Below, in pieces: positions 8,451 through 18,130 of a DNA stretch of 64,000 nucleotides. Below the pieces are notes generated by a model. The model had not been told where the DNA came from. It did no database searches and saw only the letters and a program-made list of their open reading frames with translations. The stretch's first letter is position 1. Each line of letters opens with the position of its first letter. Source of the stretch: Chitinophagaceae bacterium (GTDB taxonomy: Bacteria > Bacteroidota > Bacteroidia > Chitinophagales > Chitinophagaceae); the NCBI GenBank assembly GCA_016713965.1, contig JADJOC010000009.1, forward strand, positions 620,001-684,000. The letters are read 5' to 3'. Both the position numbers and the translations under genes were made by a program.

Positions 8451-9179
8451 TTACATCGTCCTTCTATCATCAATAATGCCTATTAAATAAAAATTATCCT
8501 GATAACTTTTTAAAACTAAGGTCAAATCTTGCCAATCCATACCTCCGTACTCTTTATTAAAACCTGGGAAACTATTAGTAATAAAAACACAATCCTTACT
8601 ATAAATTTCACTAATTTCTTTCTCATCCATATTTGTTGGCCAATAACTTTTCATTACAATAACTTCTTCTGCATTTAAAAAATCCTGGCTGTATACAAAT
8701 TGTTTAAAATATTCTTTAACTGTTAATAAAATAGGATCCCCGCTTCCATCATAAACTCCCCACAAAATTTCAGAGTTGTCTTTTATTTTTTTTAAAAATT
8801 CTTCTGGTTTAAATATTTTATCTGCTTCAAGGTTATGCTCAGGCTTAGCCTTAGCGAGAACATATCCATATTGAGAAAACCTTATTCCATCTATAGGATG
8901 AATAAATCTTGCAAATTTCTTATAATCATTATTTTTTACAGCCGTTAAAATTTCTTTGTTTAACGATAAGAAAGTAGAATCTTTATTTACTTTTACGGAT
9001 GTAACTGTAGTATCTTTTACGATAGTTTTTTGTTGAACAGTATCATCAATAGTTTTGTCTTTCTTTATTATAGCAGCTGTATCTTTAAGAGTATTATTGC
9101 TTGTTATATCTTTTACATTTTTATTGTCATTGCACCCAAAAAAAACTATCAGCAATGTATATACGATGATTTTTTTCAT
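8451..9179 (-). CDS. Putative lipoprotein of unknown function
   Basis: The likely start is the ATG at 9177-9179, giving MKKIIVYTLLIVFFGCNDNK, a signal peptide with a lipobox-like FFGC; the upstream in-frame ATG would add 17 residues that spoil the signal. After the cysteine come about 50 residues rich in Asp, Thr and Lys, probably a flexible linker. A folded domain follows (NKEILTAVKNNDYKKFARFIHPIDGIRFSQYG to FYLIGIIDDRRTM). The FIHPxxGIRFSxY pattern occurs in Bacteroidota lipoproteins of unknown role. It is probably anchored in the envelope facing the periplasm. No partner gene is evident; an IS3 element lies downstream of it in the map. Confidence 0.7.
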   Translation of the reverse strand: MKKIIVYTLLIVFFGCNDNKNVKDITSNNTLKDTAAIIKKDKTIDDTVQQKTIVKDTTVTSVKVNKDSTFLSLNKEILTAVKNNDYKKFARFIHPIDGIRFSQYGYVLAKAKPEHNLEADKIFKPEEFLKKIKDNSEILWGVYDGSGDPILLTVKEYFKQFVYSQDFLNAEEVIVMKSYWPTNMDEKEISEIYSKDCVFITNSFPGFNKEYGGMDWQDLTLVLKSYQDNFYLIGIIDDRRTM

Positions 9180-9277
9180 GCTATTATTTTGTGATTCAAA
9201 GTTACAAAATACATTTCTCAATAATTCCACAACCTTACTTTTAGAACGCTGTTAAAACTGAACAAAGATTTACTGCC

Positions 9278-9320
9278 AGCGGCTGCCGGATTGAGTAAAA
9301 AGCCCGGTGAAGCTTTTGTG
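9278..9320 (+). repeat. GGCTGCCGGATTGAG dispersed repeat, left part
   Basis: GCGGCTGCCGGATTGAGTAAAA followed by AGCCCGGTGAAGC matches the copy at 28249-28321 (GGCTGCCGGATTGAGTGAAAA then CCCGCTGAGG). The IS3 element interrupts this copy: the right part (GCTTTGGCC...CCGGGCTTGT) resumes at 10760. Confidence 0.65.
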
Positions 9321-9364
9321 TGACTCGTCCTAAAATAAGTTTACATGTTATATAAATGTGTTTT

Positions 9365-10268
9365 TTATTTACTGTAATTTTTTGGATGTTCAAAGTTAGG
9401 CTTTGAATGATAATAGCTTTTCCATAATTTTTCTGTTTTTAAGTTAATGTTACAATGTATTTGCTCTGGTGTAAGGTTACCTATGCTCATATGTGGCCTT
9501 TGTTGGTTATAAAGTTTTACTGTCCGCTTAAGTATAGCTTTAGCTTCTATAATATTTGCAGGTTTGCAGAACTGCAAATACTCATCCTTTATAATCCCAT
9601 TAATTCTTTCAGCAAGGGCATTTTCTAAAGGGTCGCCATTTTCAGTCATACTGATTGTAATATTATTTTCATTTAATAATTGTACATAGCTATTACTACA
9701 ATACTGTAAGCCCCCTGTCACTGTGGTGTGTAAGCTTAAAATGGCCCTGCGGCCTCAAGCCGCAAAGGGCTATTTTAAGCGCTTGTATACAGTGTACACT
9801 TTCCATATTCTCTGCTACAGAATACCCTACAATCTTACGGCTGTAAGCATCTGTTATAAAACTTATGTAAAAGAACTGCTGCTTTGCTTTCCAGTATGTA
9901 ATATCACTTACCCATAACTGGTTTATACCACAAGGCGTAAACCCTCTCACTAAATTAGGATAACGCCTGAACCAATGCTTTGAGTTGGTCGTTATAGTAG
10001 TACGTCTTTTCTTACGTACCAGTAGTCCATGAACTGCCAGCAAATCAAATAAAGCATCCCTGCCCATTTTTATTTGGTTATCAATCATGAAGCTTTGTAA
10101 CATCTCATAAAGCTTACGGGTGCCCATACGCCTATGCAACAAACGGATGCGCTTCACCTCTTCTATCACCAGCTTTGTTCTATATCACTACTATAACAAA
10201 ACCAGCTATACTGATAATGAGCCTGCCGGGTAATACCAAACCATCCACATAGCCTGGCAAGGCCTATA
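9365..10268 (-). pseudogene. IS3-family transposase OrfB (DDE integrase), frameshifted
   Basis: Pieces of one rve-type integrase are spread over more than one frame. They begin with LCGWFGITRQAHYQYSW near 10268, then VKRIRLLHRRMGTRKLYEML, the first catalytic Asp in LWVSDITYW, the second in HHSDRG, and the catalytic Glu in NALAERINGIIKDEYL. Frame breaks occur near 10165 (one base lost) and near 9710 (five G where four restore SDRGLQYCS). The catalytic residues are all present, so the copy may be active if the indels are sequencing errors. As read, it cannot give a full-length OrfB. Confidence 0.85.
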
Positions 10269-10291
10269 TGGGGAATTCCCTTTCATAACCA

Positions 10292-10729
10292 TTATGGTTT
10301 GGTGTTGAACTTTTTTCTAATAGGAACTTTTAGTTGCTGTTCTGCTACATCTATCATCGTAGAAAAAGCAACAGCTTTTTGCTCTGCTTCCTTAAGTTGT
10401 TGTTCCAATTGTTTTATCCGAACCTCCAATTCTTTAATTTGGGCATCGCCACCTTCCAAGCTATGAATGCTACGTTTTGACATAGATAACCTTTCTGCAA
10501 AACTAATCACTCTTCGCTGACATCCATTAACATCATAACCTAAACGGCGCATCCATTTTACTATCAAACCATTTTCTTTCTTTCGGCCTGTGTATTTTTC
10601 CCATATAGCTTGCTTCGTCGTTGGATAGGATAAATACTCCTTAATAATTAATTCTTTCTCTGCATCACTAAAATAGTACAACTCATTTGACTTATACTGA
10701 CGAATAATATTATGACCCATCTTAATCAA
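10292..10729 (-). CDS. IS3-family transposase OrfA
   Basis: A 145-residue protein. The N-terminal two thirds look like a helix-turn-helix DNA-binding region (FSDAEKELIIKEYLSYPTTKQAIWEKYTG). A predicted coiled coil follows (KELEVRIKQLEQQLKEAEQK), the usual leucine-zipper part of IS3 OrfA. It reads intact. Its end KKFNTKP lies next to an A-rich stretch that may act in frameshifting to OrfB, though the frame relation is obscured by indels. OrfA binds the element ends and fuses with or regulates OrfB during transposition. Confidence 0.85.
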   Translation of the reverse strand: MIKMGHNIIRQYKSNELYYFSDAEKELIIKEYLSYPTTKQAIWEKYTGRKKENGLIVKWMRRLGYDVNGCQRRVISFAERLSMSKRSIHSLEGGDAQIKELEVRIKQLEQQLKEAEQKAVAFSTMIDVAEQQLKVPIRKKFNTKP

Positions 10730-10786
10730 ATTTGCGTAAACCTATTTTAGGACAAGACAGTGCTTTGGCCTTGTGCCGGGCTTGTA

Positions 10787-10836
10787 AACCTCATCCGTCT
10801 GCCGCTGGCAGACACCTTCTCCAAAAGGAGAAGGGA
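10787..10836 (+). repeat. CCTCA...CTTCTCCAAAAGGAG dispersed repeat
   Basis: Reads AACCTCATCC, then GTCTGCCGCTGGCAGAC (a hairpin), then CCTTCTCCAAAAGGAGAAGG (a second palindrome). It resembles the ends of the DUF559 element (CCTCACCC...CTCTCCAAAGGAGAG). It lies between the IS3 element and the 3' end of gyrB. Confidence 0.55.
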
Positions 10837-10925
10837 AGCTGATACAATCTTTTAGCCGGAATAACTGCTGCTATAAAAAACGGGGGCTGATAACCCCCAT
10901 TAATTAAAATATTATTTCGCTTAAA

Positions 10926-12905
10926 TTACACGTCTATCCTGGCATACTTAGCATGAGTTTCTATAAATTCTCTTCTGGGCGGCACTTCATCGCCCATTAA
11001 CATGCTAAAAACCCTGTCTGCTTCAGCAGCACTTTCAATAGTAACCTGTTTAAGTGTACGGGTAGCAGGATTCATGGTTGTTTCCCATAACTGTTCTGCA
11101 TTCATTTCTCCCAAACCTTTATAGCGCTGGATATTTACACTATCATCTTTTCCCTGGCCAAATTTCACTACCAATGCTTTGCGCTCTTCATCATTCCATG
11201 CATATTCCTGATCTTTACCTTTTTTTACGAGGTACAAAGGCGGCTGTGCAATAAATACATATCCTTGCTCTACCATCTCTTTCATGTACCGGAATATGAA
11301 TGTAAGTATAAGTGTTGCGATATGGCTTCCATCCACATCAGCATCGGTCATTATTATTAATTTATGATAGCGGAGTTTACTAAGGTCTAATGCTTTAGGA
11401 TCTTCCGGTGTACCAATCTTTACGCCTAGTGCAGTAAACATATTACGTATCTCTTCATTATCATAAATTTTATGCTCCATTGCTTTTTCCACATTCAGGA
11501 TTTTACCACGTAATGGTAAAATGGCCTGGTAGCTCCTGTCGCGGCCTTGCTTAGCAGTGCCACCTGCCGAATCCCCTTCTACAAGGTATAACTCACAGCG
11601 GTGTGGATCTTTATCACTGCAATCGGCCAGCTTGCCTGGTAATCCGCCGCCAGTAAGTACACTTTTACGCTGCACCATTTCCCTTGCTTTTTTTGCAGCG
11701 GCCCTTGCCTGTGCGGCTAGTATAACTTTTTGGATAATTGTTTTTGCATCCCTTGGATTTTCTTCTAAATAGGCGGTAAGCACCCGGCTAAGCGTAGTGT
11801 CTACAACACCCATAACTTCACTGTTTCCCAGCTTGGTTTTTGTTTGTCCTTCAAATTGTGGTTCGGGAACTTTTACAGAAATAATTGCACTTAAACCCTC
11901 CCGGAAATCATCCCCTTCGATTTCTACTTTGGCTTTTTCAAACATGCCTTCTTTTTCGCCATAACTTTTGAATACTCTTGTTATAGAACGGCGGAAACCT
12001 GCTACGTGTGTACCCCCTTCAATAGTATTGATATTATTCACATAGCTAAAAATATGTTCCTGGTAACCAGTATTATATATCATAGCTACCTCTACCATTA
12101 CATTGCTGGATGCATCATGACCATCGCAATAAATAACAGTTGGCAATAAAGCCTGGCGATTAGCGGTCTTGTCAAGCATTTCTACAAATTCAACTATGCC
12201 GCCTTCACTATAAAAAGTTTTAGTATAAGTGTTTCCTTCTTCATCTTTTTCTCTAAGGTCATTAATAACAATATTTATTCTCCTGTTCAAGAAAGAAAGT
12301 TCTCTAAGACGCCCCTCTAAAATTTCCCTGTTATAAATTCCTGAAGTAAAAATAGTAAGGTCTGGCCAGAACTGCACTTTGGTGCCGTGTGTATCGGATA
12401 CCCCTGTTTCTCTTACAGGATATTTAGGTACGCCCTTGGCGTATTCCTGTTCAAAAGATTTACCGTCCCTGTTTACAGTAACATGCAACTTGCTGCTTAA
12501 TGCATTTACACAACTTACACCAACACCGTGCAAACCACCTGACACTTTATAAGAGTCTTTATCAAACTTACCACCGGCATGCAACACCGTCATTACCACT
12601 TCCAAAGCGCTACGTTTCTCTTTTGTGTGCATGGCGGTAGGAATACCGCGGCCATCATCCTCTACAGTTATTGAATTATCTTCATTAATGATTACTTGAA
12701 TGTTTTTACAATGCCCTGCCAACGCTTCATCTATGGAATTATCCACTACTTCGTATACCAGGTGATGAAGGCCCTTTACACCTATATCCCCTATATACAT
12801 TGCAGGACGTTTGCGAACTGCTTCTAACCCTTCCAGAACCTGTATACTGTCTGCACCATAAGCATTCGGGGTAAGAACGGGTACTGTTGCTGTTTCTGTG
12901 CTCAT
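10926..12905 (-). CDS. gyrB: DNA gyrase subunit B
   Basis: A 659-residue ATP-driven type IIA topoisomerase subunit that works with GyrA to introduce negative supercoils. The GHKL ATPase domain is shown by RKRPAMYIGD, EVVDNSIDEALAG and GRGIPT, with GGLHGVG for the ATP lid. The TOPRIM domain shows VEGDSAGGTAKQGR and DADVDGSHI with the metal-binding acidic residues. The C-terminal MNPATRTLKQV and GDEVPPRREFIE motifs close the protein as in GyrB rather than ParE. The length fits the short form lacking the proteobacterial insertion. The gene reads without a frameshift. It is transcribed away from the AraC gene. Confidence 0.96.
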   Translation of the reverse strand: MSTETATVPVLTPNAYGADSIQVLEGLEAVRKRPAMYIGDIGVKGLHHLVYEVVDNSIDEALAGHCKNIQVIINEDNSITVEDDGRGIPTAMHTKEKRSALEVVMTVLHAGGKFDKDSYKVSGGLHGVGVSCVNALSSKLHVTVNRDGKSFEQEYAKGVPKYPVRETGVSDTHGTKVQFWPDLTIFTSGIYNREILEGRLRELSFLNRRINIVINDLREKDEEGNTYTKTFYSEGGIVEFVEMLDKTANRQALLPTVIYCDGHDASSNVMVEVAMIYNTGYQEHIFSYVNNINTIEGGTHVAGFRRSITRVFKSYGEKEGMFEKAKVEIEGDDFREGLSAIISVKVPEPQFEGQTKTKLGNSEVMGVVDTTLSRVLTAYLEENPRDAKTIIQKVILAAQARAAAKKAREMVQRKSVLTGGGLPGKLADCSDKDPHRCELYLVEGDSAGGTAKQGRDRSYQAILPLRGKILNVEKAMEHKIYDNEEIRNMFTALGVKIGTPEDPKALDLSKLRYHKLIIMTDADVDGSHIATLILTFIFRYMKEMVEQGYVFIAQPPLYLVKKGKDQEYAWNDEERKALVVKFGQGKDDSVNIQRYKGLGEMNAEQLWETTMNPATRTLKQVTIESAAEADRVFSMLMGDEVPPRREFIETHAKYARIDV

Positions 12906-13072
12906 AAGTCGTTCAAAATCTCTTTAAATTATTATAAATTAAGGTTCATGCAAATGTACAAAAAATCAGGGGTTTGGGGTAATTAATTATGTTATATTTC
13001 AAGCCTGGCATATTCGGCTAACAGCACTGTTTTTTAAGGATAGCAATAACTACTTAATCGCTATTAAACGAG

Positions 13073-13105
13073 TTTCTTAAGGGATAAACTTAGTTTGTAT
13101 CTTTG
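13073..13105 (+). promoter_or_regulatory. Bacteroidota-type promoter for the AraC gene
   Basis: TATCTTTG at 13098-13105 matches the TAnnTTTG -7 element. TTTC at 13073-13076 lies near the expected -33 position. The AraC start codon is 14 bases downstream. Confidence 0.5.
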
Positions 13106-13119
13106 CGCTGGATTTTTTT

Positions 13120-14058
13120 ATGAATTACGAAACAGATATATTAAATTCGGCCAATAAATATCCTGTAATGCAGGAAGAAATGGATGTATTATTACAAGCA
13201 GACCACTTAATACCAGGCTCGGTAAACTATACCATCAGGCGATACCGCAAATTACCTCAATGGCATATTGAGGATACGGGAGTTTTAACATATCACATTG
13301 AAAAAAATAATCCTGAAGCTAATTATTTGGAATTAAATTTTTGTATAAGTGGCAATATCTATTGCCGTGAAAAGCAAACTGAGTGTGATTTTTGTAAATT
13401 TAATACTTCGAAAAGCTGCACAGAAAAAGTAGAAAGTGTAGATATATTAAGTTTCAACTTTAAGCCTTCTTACCTTACACAGTTTACAAAAAATAAAAAT
13501 AATATTACTATTACTGAACAAGTACTTTCATTTACACATACTGCTTCTTTTTCAAAGCAATTGCCTTTATGTGGTAAAACCAGGATAGCCATAGAGACTT
13601 TGCTTAATCATACATATTCTGATATCTTAGAGAATATTTTTATTAATGCACAAATGCAAATTTTGCTTTTATACAGCATGGATTGTATGCTGGATGAAAA
13701 AGAAGAAATCAATTTTACCTGCAAATTTTTAGCAAATGAAGCAGATAGGGAAAAAATAATTAAAGCAAGAGAGGTCTTATTGCAGCATATTGGTGAGCCA
13801 CTCACCATCAAGGCGTTAAGCCGAAAAGTAGCTATAAATGAATGTTATTTAAAAAAAGGGTTTAAAGAAATGTTTGGCACTACTATTTTTGATTTTTATC
13901 AAAGTCAAAGAATGGAACATGCAAAATATTTATTATACGACAAAGTCTTAAGTGTTACTGAGGTTTTTTTACTCTTATGTTATTCTTACATATCGCATTT
14001 TAGCACTGCATTTAAAAAGCATACTGTTATTAAACCTTGTGAATTATTAATACATTAG
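13120..14058 (+). CDS. AraC-family transcriptional regulator with N-terminal Cys cluster
   Basis: A 312-residue protein. The C-terminal ~100 residues form the AraC/XylS double helix-turn-helix (EPLTIKALSRKVAINECYLKKGFKEMFGTTIFDFY, then MEHAKYLL and YSYISHFSTAFKKH). The N-terminal half has a beta-rich region and a cysteine cluster: Cys75, Cys82, Cys89, Cys92 and Cys100 (SGNIYCREKQTECDFC...SC). Such a cluster could bind metal or sense redox state; that is inference. The gene is divergent from gyrB and followed by a very strong terminator, so it is probably monocistronic. Its target genes cannot be read from the sequence. Confidence 0.85.
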   Translation: MNYETDILNSANKYPVMQEEMDVLLQADHLIPGSVNYTIRRYRKLPQWHIEDTGVLTYHIEKNNPEANYLELNFCISGNIYCREKQTECDFCKFNTSKSCTEKVESVDILSFNFKPSYLTQFTKNKNNITITEQVLSFTHTASFSKQLPLCGKTRIAIETLLNHTYSDILENIFINAQMQILLLYSMDCMLDEKEEINFTCKFLANEADREKIIKAREVLLQHIGEPLTIKALSRKVAINECYLKKGFKEMFGTTIFDFYQSQRMEHAKYLLYDKVLSVTEVFLLLCYSYISHFSTAFKKHTVIKPCELLIH

Positions 14059-14070
14059 TATAGCTTGTTA

Positions 14071-14114
14071 TGAATAATAAAGGTGAACTTGAAAAAGTTC
14101 ACCTTTATTATTCA
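14071..14114 (+). terminator. Strong hairpin terminator after the AraC gene
   Basis: A perfect 20-bp stem (TGAATAATAAAGGTGAACTT and its complement) with a 4-base GAAA loop begins 13 bases after the stop. The AT-rich outer stem provides the T-run (TTTATTATT). Confidence 0.8.
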
Positions 14115-14511
14115 TAAATAAATTAAAATTCAAATTCTATATTTAGTCATAAAAATTTGTATTTTAACCTGCTTTAGTTTTAATAAATATTAGATTTTAA
14201 AACGGGGATACCAGAGCTTTATATTGATTTATTAAATTATTACCGATATAAAGATATAATATGCTGCAATTCACGCTAATATTATGCCAAAAAACTATTT
14301 AGGGGATAAATAGTCGTATAAAGTGTGTATTTTTTGTAGTTTAATGGACTACAAATTAAAATATAAAATAATGTTTAAACATTTATATACGAACTAATCA
14401 AATTTATAGATAATTAATCGTATATGTTTTAAACATCATAATTAGCAGTTTTACTATTACACGTTTCTGTATTTACTACCTTTGCCCACATTTTAAAATA
14501 TAGCGATCGAT
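14115..14511 (+). other. AT-rich gap upstream of ileS with a promoter-like site
   Basis: About 400 bases without a gene. TACCTTTG at 14477-14484 matches the -7 element and lies 28 bases before the ileS start. No T-box or other riboswitch pattern was recognised; the rest is AT-rich and has no readable ORF. Confidence 0.5.
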
Positions 14512-17500
14512 ATGAATGTTGTATATAAAGAATACCAACAACTGAATTTATCCCTTATCGGGGAAGAAATTTTAAATAAATGGCAAGAGGAAAATACATT
14601 TGAAAAGAGCATTACCTTAAAAAATGAAAGTCCATCTTTTGTATTTTATGAGGGTCCGCCAAGCGCCAATGGCCTTCCTGGCATACATCACGTAATATCA
14701 AGAACATTAAAAGACCTGGTTTGCCGCTACAAAACCATGCAAGGCTTTCAGGTAAAACGCAAAGGCGGCTGGGATACACATGGCCTGCCGGTAGAATTGG
14801 GTGTAGAAAAAGAATTAGGCATTACCAAAGAAGATATTGGAACCGGGAAAAAGGATAAAAATGGCAATGAAGTAACCATTGAATATTATAATCAAAAATG
14901 CCGTGAAGCTGTAATGCGGTATAAAGATAAATGGGATGATATTACACATAAGATGGGCTATTGGGTAGATTTAAAAAATCCTTACATCACTTTTGAAAAT
15001 AACTATATTGAAACGTTGTGGTGGTGCTTGAGTGAGCTGTACAAAAAAGGGTATTTGTACGAAAGTGTAAGCATCCAACCCTATTCACCTGCCGCTGGCA
15101 CGGGTTTATCCTCTCACGAATTGAACCAGCCAGGAACTTATAAAGATGTAAAAGATACCAGTGTGGTGGCAATGTTTAAAGCAGTTGAAAATTCAAAATC
15201 GCAATTTCTTTTTGATGCGGCGAATAACAATGAAGTTTTTTTTATGGCTTGGACTACTACCCCTTGGACATTGCCTTCCAATCTTGGGTTAACTGTGGGG
15301 TCTAATATTGATTATGTTCTGGTAAAAACATTTAATCCTTATACCCATTTACCCATAAATGTTGTTTTGGCAAAAGCATTAATATATAAATATTTCAAAG
15401 CCGACGGAGAAAATGGAGATTTTGATAACTATAACGCAGAGACGAAAATAATTCCCTGGAAAATTTTAGTTGAATTTAAAGGAAAACAAATTGAAGAATG
15501 CCGGTATGAACAATTGCTACCTTTTGAAGCCAATACTCCCGATAGAGCAGGTGGCGATCCTTTCAGAGTATTACTCGGCGATTTTGTAACTACGGAAGAT
15601 GGTACAGGTATTGTTCACACTGCTCCTGCATTTGGTGCTGATGATTTTAAAATTGGTGAAAAATATGGTATTGGCAGACTAATAATGGTTGATAAGGAAG
15701 GTAAGTTTGTAAAGGGTGTTGGTGAATTTAGCGGACGTTATGTAAAAAATTATAAAGACGATCCCAATTATATAGATGTAAATGTGGACATCAGCGTAAA
15801 ATTAAAAAAAGAAAACCGGGCTTTTAAAGTAGAAAAGTACGAACACAATTATCCCCATTGTTGGCGCACAGATAAACCAATTATTTATTATCCACTTGAT
15901 GCATGGTTTATCAAAACCACTGCTGTAAAAGACCGGATGATTGAATTGAATAAAACTATTAATTGAAACCAGCTTCTACCGGCACCGGTCGTTTTGGCAA
16001 CTGGCTAGAAAATATGGTAGACTGGAACCTGAGCCGCAGCAGGTATTGGGGTACACCTTTACCGATATGGAAAAATGGGGTTCATAACTTAGAAGTTTGC
16101 ATTGGAAGTGTAGAAGAATTAAAACAAAAAGGATATCTATTCAACAAACAAAAATTTGTTGAAGATTATAAAAATCCAGCTACAAATCTTGCTTTTAAAA
16201 TCACTAACTTCTATGATAATCACCCAGATTTACATAAAAGAAATACAGATTATTCTAAAATATTTTCTACTTCACTACAACACTTATATATCTTAGTTTC
16301 AATAGATATCAGATTTGATATTATTAAAGAATATTTGTCTCCTTTATCTGAAATAGCTGACCTTGATTTACACAAACCATATGTAGATGATTTTATATTA
16401 ATCGAAGGAGATAAAATCTTAACAATAGTACCTGATTTGGTAGATGTATGGTTTGACAGTGGTGCAATGCCCTATGCGCAATGGCATTTCCCTTTTGAAA
16501 ATAAAGAAATATTTGCCCAAAACTTCCCGGCAGATTTTATTGCCGAAGGTGTGGACCAAACAAGGGGTTGGTTTTATACCCTGCATGCCTTAGGAGTTTT
16601 ATTATTTGACTCGGTGGCTTACAAAACTGTAGTGAGCAACGGTTTAGTTTTAGATAAGAATGGCAATAAAATGAGCAAGCGCCTCGGAAATGTAATTGAC
16701 CCTTTTGAAACCATTAATAAATATGGTGCCGATGCCACACGCTGGTATCTTATTACCAATGCCTCGCCATGGGATAGCTTAAAATTTGATATAGAAGGGA
16801 TTAAAGAAATACAACGCAAATTTTTTGGCACCTTATACAATACATACCAGTTTTTTGCTTTGTATGCCAATGTGGATGGTTTTGCGTTTAAAGAAAAATA
16901 TATTCCAGTAAAAGAAAGGCCCGAAATTGACCAGTGGGTATTATCCTGCTTAAATACATTAATAAAATCGGTGCAGCAAAGCCTCGATGAGTATGAGCCT
17001 ACACAAGCCGGACGTGCTATCGAAGAGTTTGTAGATGCCCACTTGAGTAATTGGTACGTTAGGCTTTGCCGCCGTAGGTTTTGGAAAGGCGAATATGAGC
17101 AGGATAAAATATGCGCCTACCAGACTTTATATGAATGTTTGCAAACTATTAGTCAGTTGATAGCTCCTATAGCACCGTTTTTTGCAGATTGGTTATTTAA
17201 TAATTTAAATGCTGTTTCTAATAAATTCAAAGAAAATTCTGTACATCATACAAATTTTCCTAAAACAAATGAAGAAACTATTGATAAAGCATTGGAGGAA
17301 AGAATGCAGTTGGCACAGGATATTTGTTCACTGGCATTATCTATCAGGAAAAAAGTAAAAATTAAAGTAAGACAGCCTTTGGAGCAACTCCTTATCCCAA
17401 TAGACCTGAAATTTTTTATCCCGATTAAAAAAGTAGAAGAACTAATAAAAAGCGAAATCAATGTAAAAACTATTAAAGTGGTGGATCCGCTACAAACAGA

Positions 17501-18121
17501 GTTCAAAATGAAACTAGAGCCAAAATTTGAATTATTAGGAAAAAAATTAGGTAAAAGGATGAAAATTGTAAAAAAATGGGCTGATACAATGAATTTAAGT
17601 AATGATAAAACCTATCAAACGCAAATTTCTCTTTTAAATAATGATAATGAGGTAGCTAAAATATATATTAAGAATGAAGAGCCACAGATGCATTTAGTGT
17701 GGCATAATAGTAATTTTTTACCGAACCTTCAAATGAAGAATATGATGATTTTATCGAAGTGAAAGGAAGTGACTTTAATATTGCTACCGCAGAAATACCT
17801 GGATGGGAATTTGGTAGTAAAGGCTCATTAACAGTAGCTTTAGATATTAAAATTTCTGATAATTTAAAGAAAGAGGGTAATGCCAGGGAATTTGTGAACC
17901 GTATACAAACTATAAGAAAAGAAAGTAATTTTGCACTTACTGACCGTATAATCGTACAAGTTGAGCAAAATGCTATAGCTGAGGAGTCATTTAATCAATA
18001 TAAAACTTATATTTGCGCCGAAATACTGGCGGATTCTCTTGAATTTATACCAAAAATAACTGTAGGTACTGAAATTGAAGTGAATGATGCAATATTAATA
18101 GTAAACGTACTAAAAAAATAG
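14512..18121 (+). CDS. ileS: Isoleucyl-tRNA synthetase (two frameshifts)
   Basis: Charges tRNA-Ile and edits valine. The HIGH signature appears as PSANGLPGIHHV (about residues 52-63), the editing domain contains AWTTTPWTLPSN and GTGIVHTAPAFGADD, and the KMSKS loop is KMSKRLGN. The frame breaks at about 15964 (one G restores TINWKPASTGTGRFGNW) and near 17716-17722 (one T restores NFFTEPSNEEYDDF). The joined product is about 1,203 residues, somewhat longer than usual. Part of the excess is a segment of about 75 residues between CIGSVEELKQKGY and DLHKPYVDD, where relatives have roughly 35. It forms a pair with the TraR/DksA-like gene 9 bases downstream. Since the gene is essential, the frameshifts are probably sequencing errors. 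Confidence 0.93.
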
Positions 18122-18130
18122 AAAGTAGTT

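Larger units (their letters stand above)
9321..10759 (-). mobile_element. IS3-family insertion sequence (about 1.44 kb)
   Basis: Terminal inverted repeats of 24 bp were read at both ends: TGACTCGTCCTAAAATAAG at 9321 and, on the other strand, TGTCTTGTCCTAAAATAGG at 10759, with only a few mismatches. The element is flanked by GTG on both sides (9318-9320 and 10760-10762), consistent with a 3-bp target duplication. It encodes orfA and a frameshifted orfB on the minus strand. The element is inserted within a copy of the GGCTGCCGGATTGAG repeat, between AGCCCGG and CCGGGCT arms. Confidence 0.88.

Noticed and set aside
10926..13120. Replication origin near gyrB
   Set aside because: No dnaA, dnaN or recF gene and no cluster of DnaA boxes was seen; gyrB is not at the origin in many Bacteroidota.
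14115..14511. T-box or other riboswitch upstream of ileS
   Set aside because: No T-box sequence, specifier loop or antiterminator was found; T-boxes are not typical of Bacteroidota. The only hairpin (14071-14114) terminates the previous gene.
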